A stretch of 64,000 nucleotides of DNA from Salticus scenicus (lineage: Eukaryota > Arthropoda > Arachnida > Araneae > Salticidae). Position numbers and translations under genes: made by a program. The notes beneath the pieces were generated by a model. It was not told where the DNA came from, made no database searches, and saw only the letters and a list, made by a program, of their open reading frames with translations. Numbering within the stretch: the stretch's first letter is position 1; each line of letters opens with the position of its first letter. The stretch spans positions 210,228,496 to 210,292,495 of the forward strand of contig OZ005653.1 of assembly GCA_963930645.1 (NCBI GenBank), in the 5' to 3' direction. Shown piece after piece: positions 22,337-33,779 of the stretch.

Positions 22337-23118
22337 TGTGGGCTGGTTGATCGTCCGACTTCAATGCAGCCAATGAATTATTTAGATTTTTTTTTTTTTA
22401 ACGCAAAAGTACTTTATTACATATTTAAAATATTTATTGTATATATACAAAGTCAAATTCACTTAAATATATTTTCTCTTCTGTTATGAAAAAAATATTT
22501 TTGATTTCAAAATTTCATATTTAGTCAAAAAAATATTTAGATAATATTTTAAATAAGGAAGTATTTTGTAATTTTAGATATTCCATTTTATCATAATAAT
22601 GATGAATTTACAATTTTTTAAAGCGAAAAAATTTTTAATCATTCATTAACATCGATTTTATAATAGCTCAATGATTTGCGATTCATATTCATGTATCATT
22701 CCGCGTCGGGAATGGAAAAAAAAAACAGCAAATAGAGTTTTGGCGCCATCTATCGTTTTTTATTTAAAATATACACTTCCGTAAATACATATATATATGT
22801 ATTTTCTTTTTAAAAATTAAAAATCTCTTTTGAAAACACAGTTAGAGTTTATTCATTTATTTTTCAGACTTTAAAATGATACATATTTTAAATATTAACA
22901 ATCATTTTTTTTTATTATTATTATTTAAAGCAATAATGACTAGGGGATGAAACAGTGTTTATTAGAAATAACACTATTTCATGAATTTTATTAAAATTCA
23001 TGAAAAATATGTCAAATAGCAATTATTAAAAAACACGTCAAAATAAATGAATAACATCCTTACTTTGAAACCCTAATGTATTTAAAAAATATTATTCTTT
23101 CTTTTATTTTTTTAATTA
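22337..23118. other. Non-coding AT-rich region right of the giant element
   Basis: No gene seen. Contains a GGCGCCATCTATCG word at 22742-22755 and simple repeats. Confidence 0.6.
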
Positions 23119-23475
23119 ATTTCTGCATGAAAAATTCTATTTCATAAATATATTTACAATTACAATAAACAAAAAATCCTCCTTTAATTTTAAATAACTA
23201 TTTCTACCTGTTTCTAAACAAGTTTTTTTTTTTTTTCAAAAGGGGAAAAAAAAAATAATAATAATAAAAAAAAAAAGTTAAATATATATGTATATGACTT
23301 TAAACTACTAGATGGCGCTACTACATTTATTTATTTTTCTAAAAAAAAAAGAAAGAAAGAAAAAACTTTTAATTGCTTCGAAACATGTAGAAATAATTAT
23401 TTAAAATTAAAGGAGGGTTTTTTGTGTATTGTAGTTATAAATATATTTATGAAATAGATTTTTTATGCAGAAATT
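23119..23475. repeat. Small foldback, ~95-bp arms
   Basis: Left arm about 23119-23215 and right arm about 23380-23475 are inverted copies (left TTTCATAAATATATTTACAA, right in reverse complement; shared AATCCTCCTTTAATTTTAAA). The loop holds poly-T, poly-A and the word AGATGGCGC. Probably a MITE. Confidence 0.65.
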
Positions 23476-23734
23476 TCATTTTTTTTTTTTTTTAAGCTTA
23501 TCTTATATTTTCCATAAAATTTTTCTCCAGGTGATTTTATCTTATTTTTAAAATTATAGAAATGTAAAGCTTAATTTATATTTTGGCTATTTTTTCCTCC
23601 AAACGTTTTATATGAAAATATATATAAAGTAATTTTTACCTGCAATTTTGATGAAAATTTAAACTGTGAATATTGGAGCATACTTAGCCTCAAAAGGGGA
23701 AACAAAATATACAAATTTCCATTTTTAATATTTA

Positions 23735-23960
23735 CTTTTTTCTTTTCTTTTTTTTTTTTTTTTTTTGTAATTGTTTAATTTGTAATTCTCTAAAAAGAAA
23801 CTTGTAAACTGTAAATTACGTAATTCTAACTTTAAATTTGAAATTATCCACTTATTTTTCTTTCTTTCTTTCTTATTTTTTTATTTTTTATTTATTTTTT
23901 TTTTAAGTTTGAGAATCCCAGTCAATAAATTTTTCTAGTGCGAAGCTTCTCCATTTTGTT
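23735..23960 (+). repeat. Dispersed repeat, copy 1 (second copy inverted at 61535-61745)
   Basis: Shared order: poly-T, GTAATT, TCTAAAAAGAAA, GTAAATTACRTAATTCT, a second T-rich tract, GTTTGAGAATC, and TTTTTCTAGTGCGAA. The copy at 61535-61745 carries all of these on the opposite strand. No coding capacity; perhaps a SINE or MITE. Confidence 0.65.
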
Positions 23961-24345
23961 TCCAAGTGGCAGGCTACTTGAAAATTTGTCAGTATGATAA
24001 CGTTTGAAATACTGAATTAATTCACACTAAATTTGTAGTGTAGATTTATCTTAGAAATGTATTTGATATGTTCATTTGCCAACTTAATCTACCCTCATGT
24101 TTCCCTGTGCTAGCACACTGAAAATTTCAAATTTACATTAGAAAGGTTTTATGAACCGATTTGCTTAAAACTCCATATATACAAACCTTCATTAATAAAT
24201 CCACTAAGTCCATTAATAAATTGTAGCTGCCATTTTGGAAAAAAAAAAAGGGTGGCAACTTCATGAGAAAAGATAGTTTACCCTTCCTAGGAGCCAGAAG
24301 GACTTATTTTAATTTCTTGATCAAAAACCACTAAAAAGTAATGAT

Positions 24346-25472
24346 ATCAGTTCAAAAAAACCCTTAACGGCTTAAAAGTTTGTGACGCCGCTACTTTATG
24401 GCTATAAGAATTTGAAATATGAGTCTTAAAAATAATGATATCAAATTTTAAGTGACGCTTTGCAATTAGTTAAAGTATACATAGATTTTCATATTTGATC
24501 ATTTACTTTTATCTTTAATTTATATTTATAATGCAAACGTAATATTTTTAACTTCAAGATCAGACAGATATATAAAATACACTCACTAGATGCTTTTTCA
24601 TTCGTATTTAAAATTCAAAATAACAGTTTTAAAAGGAATTATATAAAAATTCCAGTGGCGCCTCGGTGTTATTTTAAAAGATATGTTTTTAGATTCCATT
24701 AAAATTACTTTTGTTTTGTCTAATAAAGTATATTTACACATTTAAACAGTGCTTTTAATTTTCAAATATACTGTCAAATAATTATACTTTCACAGAGTTT
24801 GCATTATAAAGTAAAATTATTTATTTCAATAAATTGATTTATCTTTTGCGTCACGCTATCCAAAACTGCAAGTAAAATTTGTGTAAATGTTTTCTTTACG
24901 TCACACTACCTCTTTGAGCAAATTTTCACTTAGTTGGATACTATGATACTATGTTTTGGATAGCGTGATGCAAAAGATAAATCAATTTATTGAAATAAAT
25001 AATTTTACTTTATAATGCAAACTCGGTGAAAGTATAATTATTTGACAGTATATTTGAAAATTAAACGCACTGTTTAAATGTGTAAATATACTTTATTAGA
25101 CAAAACAAAAGTAATTTTAATGGAATCAAAAAACATATCTTTTAAAATAACACCGAGGCGCCACTGGAATTTTTATATAATTCCTTTTAAAACTGTTATT
25201 TTGAATTTTAAATACGAATGAAAAAGCATCTAGTGAGTGTATTTTATATATCTGTCTGATCTTGAAGTTAAAAATATTACGTTTGCATTATAAATATAAA
25301 TAAAAGATAAAAGTAAATGATCAAATATGAAAATCTATGTATACTTTAACTAATTGCAAAGCGTCACTTAAAATTTGATATCATTATTTTTAAGACTCAT
25401 ATTTCGAATTCTTATAGCCATAAAGTAGCGGCGTCACAAACTTTTAAGCCGTTAAGGGTTTTTTGAACTGAT
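24346..25472. mobile_element. Foldback element, family A copy 1 (1.13 kb)
   Basis: Almost a full palindrome. Left end ATCAGTTC followed by AAAACCCTTAACGG; the right end is its reverse complement. Arms of roughly 500 bp meet near 24900. The arms carry several GTGACGC words in different contexts, suggesting internal repeats. A second copy lies at 46906-48038 with the same layout and slightly different termini. No ORF. The target-site duplication is unclear. Confidence 0.8.
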
Positions 25473-25620
25473 AAATATTACGCACCATTTCGCCGTGGCC
25501 GCTATATAATTCCACTTAGAAACTTGATAGCGACGTCCACGCGATAACGCGTGATCAGTCGTTTGGGGAGAACACGCATCACGCGATATCGCGTGGTTGG
25601 CAATTAACGTGTCAACATAT
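25473..25620. other. GC-rich segment with short perfect palindromes
   Basis: Between two foldback elements. It holds CACGCGATATCGCGTG (25580-25595, a perfect 16-bp palindrome) and CACGCGATAACGCGTG (25538-25553, one mismatch), 42 bp apart. CpG content is much higher than in the surroundings. No gene seen. Confidence 0.5.
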
Positions 25621-26847
25621 AGGGGAGAGTGGGGATGAATGAGACAGTAGCAAAATGTTTAGGTTTTGCATGCACCAGAAACTTAAGTTTTTCTGATATA
25701 TGGCAGTACTGAGGTCATTCATAAAGTGTAGTTTCAGAGTTGTGCTATCTATAGAAGGGCAGAAAAAAATTAAAGTGTCTTTTTCTGCTGCCAAAGTAAC
25801 TTTTACTGATTCAATTAGGTAGTAGTTAAGAAATTAACTGTTTGCTTAAAGTAAATATAACTTTTATATGATGAAAAAGCATAATCTTAAAACTGTGTTT
25901 ATGATATTCAAGAAGAATATTATCAATTGTTCATTAAACATATTTTCTGTTTTATATGATCGTGTGGTGGTGGGGATGAATGGGACATTCCCCACTATGT
26001 GCTAATTTAAAATTGTATACAAGACTTATATTGAAACAAATCGTAAATAGATTTTCAATATTTTAATAACCTGTAGTTCAGTAGTTATAAAAATAGCATG
26101 GATTTAGAGAAAAATAGATTGAAATTAATTGTTCCGATTTTTGTTTATAATAATTACGATAAAAAAAATTATAAGTTAGAATATTCAATGCAACTTAAAT
26201 CAATAATTAAAAATAAATAAACTAATAATAATTTGATTAAAATCACAATTTCAATCAAGCTAATTGAATAAATCCTGGTGATTATTAATGTAATACAAAA
26301 TAGAATGCTTATTTTTCCCGATCAGTCGGAAACAAAAATTTTATCTGGATAATTTGTGCTCTATTATAATGATTTATCTTTCTACTGTCTTATTTATTTT
26401 TAGATTAAATCTTATTAAATTACCAAAGCCTAGAGCACTAGGAACTGTGCGAACCAAAGGACTTTTGCCTTTCGATGTTAATTTGAGTCAGTACATCAGT
26501 TTTTGTTAATTTCAGTAAATCCGTAGTGTGTAATAAAATCACATAAACCAATTTAACTTAAAAAAATTATTTACTTTCCATTTTTTCTTTTTCAACTTCA
26601 GTCCTGTCCCATTCATCCCCAATCATGTCCCGTTCATCCCCATAGGTGGGGATGAATGGGATAATGCACATGCATGTAAAAAAAAATTATTAATTAAAAA
26701 TGATAACTTTTTATTAAAGTTAGTATGTCTATTTGTAACTGATTACTGAAGTGTGCTTATGAGCAATGTTACAAAATTCTGAATTACATATGGTGAACGT
26801 AATTAATAAAAGCATGAAAAATGTCCCATTTATCCCCTCTCTTCCCT
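25621..26847. mobile_element. Non-autonomous TIR element with GGGGATGAATGGGAC repeats
   Basis: Left end AGGGGAGAGTGGGGATGAAT, right end the inverted, diverged counterpart (ATCCCCTCTCTTCCCT). The core GGGGATGAATGRGAC occurs six times: near 25632 (+), 25973 (+), 26606 (-), 26626 (-), 26647 (+) and 26822 (-). Repeated terminal and internal motifs look like transposase-binding sites. No ORF. A similar-looking end (GGGGTGACTGGGGTACAATG) lies at about 46827. Confidence 0.6.
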
Positions 26848-29277
26848 ATTGTAATAATTTTCTTATACAGCAAACAATTCAATTTTTTTCATTCATGTAA
26901 AAACCATATAAATTGTATCTAATGTGAATGAACTCCGCCAAGTGCATTGAAAAAATTTCATCAGAAAACTACTTCTAGTAATCATTTATCTTAGGTTTTG
27001 TGTAAAATTACTGAGAAAAATAAATAGAAATGTTAAAAATCGATTTTATACATGCACTTTAACTAATTAACTGACGAGAATTTATTGTAAGTTAGCATGT
27101 TTTTAAAGTAGAAACATTTTTTATTTTTTTTTTAAATTGAGAAAGTAAATAATAGAAATAGATAAAAATAGAGAATAAAGATTGAGAATCTCAATTATTT
27201 ACTTTTAACTAAGAATTATTGTAAATTTACAAATACTCTGGATAATTTCATTAATTTTTTAGAATTTCCTTAAATTTGCAGATTTTTTTTTTTTTTTTAC
27301 AGTGTATGTGCATATTAACATATTGTATTAATTAAAAAAGAACATTTAATTTTCATTTAGTTCTTTTTCATTTAGTCAATACATTTTTACCACCGCAGTG
27401 CTTTCACCTTCTTTTTATAAAAACTATATCCATGAATTTAGAATGAATTTATTTCTGATGTTACAATGCTTTTTATTTTCGTGAAAACATAAACTTGAGT
27501 TCCTTCACATTTAAACAATTTTGTTTTAGGAATTCATTAATGTCAAGGAACTCGAGTACGACCTAGTATAATATATAGTCTTATTTCATTTTTAAATAAT
27601 TCATTTAAATTATTTTCTCCTGTTATACTTTTTACATTTAATTCTCCAAAGCAATTTATCAACCACCCAAATTATATATGAAGGACGTTAAGACGGTTTC
27701 CCTTTCTATTCAAAGATAAACTCCCAACCTTGCATTTCCAAAAAAGAAAAAATAATAATAAGGTCTGTATATTTTTCTCGCTTTCAGTCTAACTTTCTAA
27801 AAATCTCCATTTTTCACAAATGTGAATTAAAAACTCAAATTCAAATGTAGAAGTTTAGTGCCCTGTTTACCAGCTGGATCATTATATACCTTGAGAAATA
27901 CTATTTTATTATTTTATTTTTTTCTTATACATTCGTCTACAGATTTTTTTTATTTATTAAAATTCTTATTATTTTGAGGTGTAACTTCACCTTAAATTGG
28001 CGGGTTGCTTTCAATTATATGGTAGGTCATAGTATGCCAGACTGTTTTTAAAGGAACAAATATATGTAGTCAAAATAATCGAATTTGTTTACCAGATAAA
28101 TATAATTTTTTTTAAAAGATTTTTTAAAGAAAGCTTTCTTATTACCGAATTTCTCTGTAGCTGGATCATTAAACGTATTGGACATTTTTTTGGAAGTAAA
28201 CTATTAGGTTTATATTTTAGCTTCAGTTTCGTGAACCTGGGGTTTCCAGACGGAACTCGCTGGAATACATTGAACTTTAATAACACAATGCCATTTTTAC
28301 TATTACTATTAATGAAAAATATTTGAAAGCTGTTCCTTTTTCATATTATTTCCGGAAGGCTTTACGTATGAGTTCTGCGCAAAGAAAAGATTGAAAATAA
28401 GAAAGAGTTCACATATTTCGTAAAGGATATTTTTAAAATAATGAGCGATATATTAGAATTTTGGTATCACAATTGCCTATTTTAAATCCTTTATTTAATG
28501 GACTACAGGATACGGCGCAGGTACTATTTTGAATTCAACTTAAAAAAAAAAAAAAAAAAAAAAAAAGGAATATTTAACAACAGATTGCACAATTTTTCAT
28601 TTAAATTATATGAAAAATGCTTTAGAAAAATAGTGGTATTCAAAACACAAGCTGCGTCGAGCCTTGATGATAGCTTTTAAAATATTGACATTAGACTTAT
28701 AATACTAATAACAAAAAAAAAAAAAAAAAATGTGCAGTTATTTTTTACGCCATATATTTCATAAAGAGTTTTTTTTTAATAAAAAAATAATAATAATAAA
28801 GAATATGATAATTCTGTATACAGAAGTATCCAATTAATAAAATTAAGTCCTATCTTTGAAAAGGAATTGACAAAATTGCACATGTGTAAGTATAGTATTC
28901 GTTGACGGGTTGACTTATTCAACTTTAAATCTTTAAGCAGAGGACTGAGGGGAAATATCCTTTAGTCGAAATATTATAAACCAACAAAGGAAAGTATAAA
29001 TATGTGAATTTTTTCCATTTGAAACAAAGTCAACCTTAAAATAAAGAGTTTAATAGAAAACATGGGATGGAATAAAAAAAAAAAAAAACTGTGCCTTATA
29101 TGGGTCTAAATATGACATGAAAAATTCGACCTATTTATTTATTTTTTTTTAATCAAAACTAACAAACCATGCTTACGTGCAAGATTGTGTGGAGATAAGT
29201 TTTTCATTTCTCACTAGTAAATCTCGAATTGAAATCACAGAAAGCACACTATAAAATATTCCTTATGTTCCAATGTT

Positions 29278-29311
<34 letters not shown>

Positions 29312-29529
29312 CAAAAACTTTTCTTTTTTTTTTTTTTTTTTTTTTGAAATGAATAAATAAAGAGAAAACATTAATTATTTTAATTAAGAAAATACTTATT
29401 TTTTTTTTTTATATATATAAACTGTATTCCATAAAAAATATATTAACAATGAATATAACTGTTTATTTATAAGGGAAAAATATGCTACAATTAATTTTTA
29501 CAAGTTATTTTTTTTATAATAATAAATCT
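26848..29529. other. Non-coding AT-rich region with homopolymer runs
   Basis: No gene seen. Long A runs at 28542-28566 and 28713-28730, T runs at 29281-29307 and 29325-29345, and a poly-T with TA run at 29401-29419. Some may be SINE or LINE tails. Confidence 0.55.
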
Positions 29530-29580
29530 GGGAACTTTGATTTCTCTGAAGGTCCCAGGTTCGAATCTAGGTTTTACTTT
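29530..29580 (+). repeat. tRNA-like fragment
   Basis: GGTCCCAGGTTCGAATCTAG at about 29551-29570 is a perfect B-box context (GGTTCGAATC). No full cloverleaf was found; likely a SINE piece. Confidence 0.4.
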
Positions 29581-29669
29581 TATAAAAATTAGTTTGGCTT
29601 ATCTCTCAAACATCTTTAATTTAAAGGACAAAGTTGTATTTTTTCTTAATTTTTTACTTTTTATTATTA

Positions 29670-30081
29670 AAACTAGCTTACCTGTCGCGCGTTGCTGCGA
29701 TCAGAGAAGAAAGGAAATTCAAGGTAACTCGTTATGATAACATTCAATTTACATTGTGTCATTTTTATTGGAACTTATTCATTTTCATATGGAAAACATT
29801 TCAAAGTGTCGTTTTAATTCTATTTATTTATACGAGTGTTTTTGGATACACAATAATTTTTGTTTTTCAGTCTGGTTAAATTTAATTAAATCAATTTAAA
29901 TGCTCTGCAAACGGAAAAAGCTATGCAGCTTCATATACAAAACTAAGTTAGTTCTGCCGTGGCGGCGCTGTGCGCCGACCCTAACTTCCAATGCATTTGA
30001 TTCCGGAAAAATCTTCGATTGTTACGGCCGCATTCACGACGTTGGCGCGTTGGCGCCGAGAAATGATCTAGTAGGGCCGTG
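29670..30081. repeat. Repeat-derived segment with ACTAGCTTACC end and GC-rich block
   Basis: AAACTAGCTTACCTGTCGCG at about 29670 resembles terminal sequence of arthropod repeats that end with GGGTTAGCTAGT on the other side; exactly such an end (GACGGGTTAGCTAGTA) occurs at 40087-40102. The 29940-30080 block is GC-rich, with GGCGCTGTGCGCC and GGCGCGTTGGCGCC. Element class not known. Confidence 0.35.
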
Positions 30082-31733
30082 ATCTAACACAATAACTAAC
30101 ACATATCTATAAGATCTAAATATGGGGATTAAAATAGGGAAAATTTTTCATTAATTTTTAATATTTATTTTACAAAAATTCCAAAGGACGGTTAACATAG
30201 GAAAACTTTTTCTTGGCCCCACAGATAGTTAGTGACGTTACACTTCGCTTGCGTATAAACATGATTTTTGAAGAGAAATTAATACTGCGCGAGACAAGTA
30301 AGCGATCCTTTTTTCTCGAAAGTCGAGATATCAAATCTGTTCCGAAAACTTCATAATAGCCGTCAAGCAAGTGAATATTGCTGGTGCAGTGAAAATCATT
30401 TCTTTAATATTTCCCTCTCGTGTATTTCTAAAAATTAATAACTCAAAAATAATTTTCCAGAAATGTAAGCAATTCTGTTTCCTTTTCCTATTGATTATAA
30501 AAATTTATTTAAAAGTATTTGTCGACATTATAAATGCTAGCGCTTAAACATAATTCTACCTTTTTCAGTTATGACTGTCACGTAATTTAGCACATTTGGC
30601 GATTTACACACATGGTTAAACCAGTGAATATTTGGTGGCTGCGACCGCAATTAACATTGAATGTTTGAACCAGCGAGTTTTACTGTTTAACCAGTGAATA
30701 AAAAATGGCTGACAAGATCACTCTTTGAAATACTGGTGTTCCATTGTGGAATCAATGAGACTATACTTATTAAATTTTATTGCCGCTTCGCTCCGCTATT
30801 TCAACGATTTAACTGAATAATTGAAAGTTTAAATTTATTTAGCGAACATTATCAGCAATTAACAATTATGGCAAATAGCGCAATATACAGCCGCTAAGGA
30901 AATGCAAATGACATTTGATTATTCAAGATTCATTATACTGATTAGAAACATGGTTCATTTAAAATAAATTAAATATGTATTTGCATTGGAAATCTGCTTT
31001 TGTATAGGACTTCCTTGGCGATATTAAAAATTTGACACCGCGATAGCTAGGACGTATCACAATAAGGTCTTTACGCTATTGCGATAACATTTTAAATTTA
31101 TTGCTACAATCACAAATATTAATGATCGCAATGGAGAACCATTACTAAAACAGTAACCATATTGTTTTGCGGACGTTAAATTAAAAAAAATAAAAAACAC
31201 ATAAGCTATTTATTTAATAAAAATTAATATTTTAAGAACAAATAAATAATAATAATAATAATAATTAAAGCTATTATGACGTAAGTTTTATATTAAAAAC
31301 AATAATAATAATAATAATAAATAAATCATGTCATAGGTTTCATTTTTCAATACTTTTTATTCGCATGAGTAAAGAAATGTTTCTTTTTATGTAAAAAATA
31401 AATGAATGAATAAATAAATAAACATTAAGTAAAAATTGTCAACATTTAATTTTATTATCATCAGCTTGAAAATTTAATTTAAATAAATAATAAAAAAAAA
31501 AAGAGAAAAATTACATGAAACGTAATTTTTTTAAAAGTTCTAATAGGAATACGCAAGCGAAGTAATGACGTCATTGGCCGTTTGTGAATGCAAGAAAAAG
31601 TTTTCCTATGTTAATCGCCCATTGGATTTTTTTTTATAAGAAGTTATTAAAAATCGAGGAAAATTATTTCCTCGATTTTAATCCCTATATTTGTGTATAG
31701 ATATGTATTAGTTATCGTGTGAATGCGTTAGAT
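30082..31733. mobile_element. TIR element, family B copy 1 (1.65 kb)
   Basis: Termini 30082-30275 and 31540-31733 are inverted copies (shared ATAACTAAYACATATCTATA, GGGATTAAAAT, GGTTAACATAGGAAAACTTT and CGCTTGCGT). The right end has an ~11-bp insertion next to the end. A further partial copy of this terminus is at 38096-38260. The interior is non-coding, with AAT microsatellites near 31245-31325 and two copies of AACCAGTGAATA (about 30622, 30690). Confidence 0.65.
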
Positions 31734-32050
31734 TAAGTTGTTTTTGCTGTAAAATTGATAAAATTTGAACTTTAAATTTCAAAATTCTAGAAAAAAAAAT
31801 GGCAAACTTCCGTATTCGATTGAAAACATAAACATTTCATTTCAAAGGATGATATTCATACAATAACTATCCAACTAATATACTAATTAAAAGGAAAATC
31901 ATAAATATTCTATCAGAATTTGAAGTCAAATTTGTTTTCAAATGTCTAAATAAAGTGTCTGATATAAGATACACAATACACATATGTTGCAGCGGAATAG
32001 ATTTCATATCTGTCAATCCTTGACCGAAAAAAAAAAAAAATGTATATATA
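31734..32050. other. Non-coding spacer before the LTR retrotransposon
   Basis: No gene seen. Contains an A run at about 32027-32040 and TATATA at the LTR insertion point; TATA directly before 32051 matches the TATA directly after 36383. Confidence 0.5.
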
Positions 32051-32511
32051 TGTGGGATGTGGGCGTTTAAGAACTTTAAGAACAATACTAATTCGATTAA
32101 TTACTAATTACTTAAATGTTTAATAAAGAATTAATATGTACAAATATTTACATAAATGCTAATGAGCATTAAAATTGCTTATCAAAAGTTATTTTAATAG
32201 TACGTCAAATTATTCATATCTCGTCACATAGCTAAATCACTTGGTACTTCACCAAATACGTCGAACGTGAAAAACCAAAGTTTATAAACAAGCCTTGCAC
32301 CCATCTAGTGTGCAGCTTCGTCAAACTCTCCGTCGAAACTGAATCTCATTCCTCCAACGCTCTTAGCAGCGGCCTGTTCAGGAAGTAGCGTCATTCACGT
32401 CATAAGCACACACTTCCTCTCATATTCTGGTACTCCGTCAATGATCAGTTAGCTAGGATTATGCAGTTGCGGGCAAGCAAGGTTAGGGGAAAAGAAGAAC
32501 TTGTTACTACA
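32051..32511 (-). repeat. LTR, left copy (3' LTR of the minus-strand element)
   Basis: Begins TGTGGGATGTGGGCGTTTAA and ends AACTTGTTACTACA. Matches 35926-36383 along its length. On the minus strand it starts TGTAGTAACAAG. Confidence 0.9.
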
Positions 32512-32857
32512 GGATCGGCCGTCCTGCATCCGGCTGGTCCTCCAGGCGGTCACACTGAAAAATACAAAAAGCAAACAAACAAACAAAAAGCAACACAAAA
32601 TAATAACAAACTTACAGTTTATGAAAATTTTCATATTTTTGCTCTTCAGCTAAGTGATCCTATGTCTGAGGATCTTAGCACGAGTAAGCGTGCAATAGGA
32701 GCCTTCATGGCATCCATTTCTAACTTTTTCATCAATATTATCATCTTTCATTTTTATTGTTGCATAGTCACAGGAAAAAGTCAATTTTGGCTTTACGGCA
32801 ACTTGGTTGCCTATGGTATCAGTTTTTGGTGGATGTTTACTCAACTTGCATTTTGTT
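32512..32857 (-). other. Segment between captured insert and 3' LTR
   Basis: Minus strand: a 64-codon frame (32844-32650) of unknown nature, then a pyrimidine-rich tract ending TTTTTGTATTTTTCAG (a 3' splice-site-like sequence, about 32560), then a short frame CDRLEDQPDAGRPIL that stops in the first bases of the LTR (TGTAG). The last piece resembles the C-terminal tail seen in arthropod Ty3 pol proteins; this is from memory and uncertain. Confidence 0.35.
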
Positions 32858-33623
32858 TTATTTTTTTTTTTTAACTCTAGAAAATTGTTTATTGATATGT
32901 GTACTCAAATCTTTATTTTGAGACTCGGAGTTACTTTGGGACTCGAACTCGAGACCCTCTAATCGATCATTTTCAGTTTTAATGCCTTTTAAGGCTTCTG
33001 TTGCATCAAGTTCAGTCGAAAAGTCTATAGTTGCACTCTTATATGTAGGGAAAACTTCTAATTTTATTTGTACAGCTTTGGGAAATAATATGGCTATTTC
33101 GCTAATTGTGGTCGTCAATGGAAGTGATGGGATGAACAACTTTCTCAAATCTATACTGACAGTCTCTTCTTTTGGCAAATTCTGTCTTTTACACTCAGTG
33201 GAATCTATTGTCGATGGCTTTTTTCTTGATTTCTTTCTTTTAAGGAGTTTGGAATTTTCATCAACTTTTCCTTTTAACTTCTTCAACGCTTCGGCTAATT
33301 GTGAAATTTTTTTAAGTAGGACTTGTTTTTCATCTCTCTTCAAATAAGTGTTTTCGTGCTTTAGCGACTTCATTCGGGAAACATTCGTCTATCTTCGTCC
33401 CTTTCGGCGCGGCTCCTCCTCTTCATCACTATCATCATCTGTCTGGAAAATACTCGTCTGATTTTGTTTGTCGTCGAGGCTCCTCTTCTTCCTCACTGTC
33501 ATCATTTACACTATTTTCGTCCTTCAAAAGCATCTTATCGTCATCACTTTCGTCATTTTCGTCTTCATCGTCATTTTCACTTACGGCTTTTTCTGAGGAT
33601 TCTAATGATTTTTTTGACAGCAT
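32858..33623 (-). pseudogene. Nucleolin-like segment (acidic stretch and RRM) captured in the retrotransposon
   Basis: Two frames. 33623-33435 (62 residues) is rich in D/E runs (DDEDENDESDDD, DDSEEEEEPRR); a second acidic run (DDDSDEEEEPRR) follows in another frame at about 33400-33425. 33373-32858 (171 residues) has a basic coiled-coil-like part and then an RRM-like domain starting KLFIPSLP (RNP2-like) with TYKSATIDF as degenerate RNP1. This order resembles nucleolin, which binds pre-rRNA in the nucleolus. The frame runs directly into a poly(A) run (minus strand, at 32861-32873). It sits exactly where pol should be. Inference: a processed host mRNA was joined to the retrotransposon RNA. The nucleolin assignment rests on general pattern only. 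Confidence 0.5.
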
Positions 33624-33779
33624 AATTGGTTGAGGGTTACATTTTCACATTTTTTAATACTATTCAACGTTTCATTTATTTCTGGCGATTTCTCAAAAAT
33701 TTTGTTCTCAAAGTTAATGGGGCATCAATAACAACATTCGACTTATTTTCACTTTGATATGTATTTACTGGAAGTACTG

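Noticed and set aside
22742..22755. GGCGCCATCTATCG as a regulatory site
   Set aside because: Similar words (GCCATCTATCGGGG, AGATGGCGC) recur in arthropod repeats; a single instance gives no functional support.
32461..32874. 137-codon plus-strand frame
   Set aside because: It starts in the LTR and runs antisense to the element's coding strand through poly-T; a shadow.
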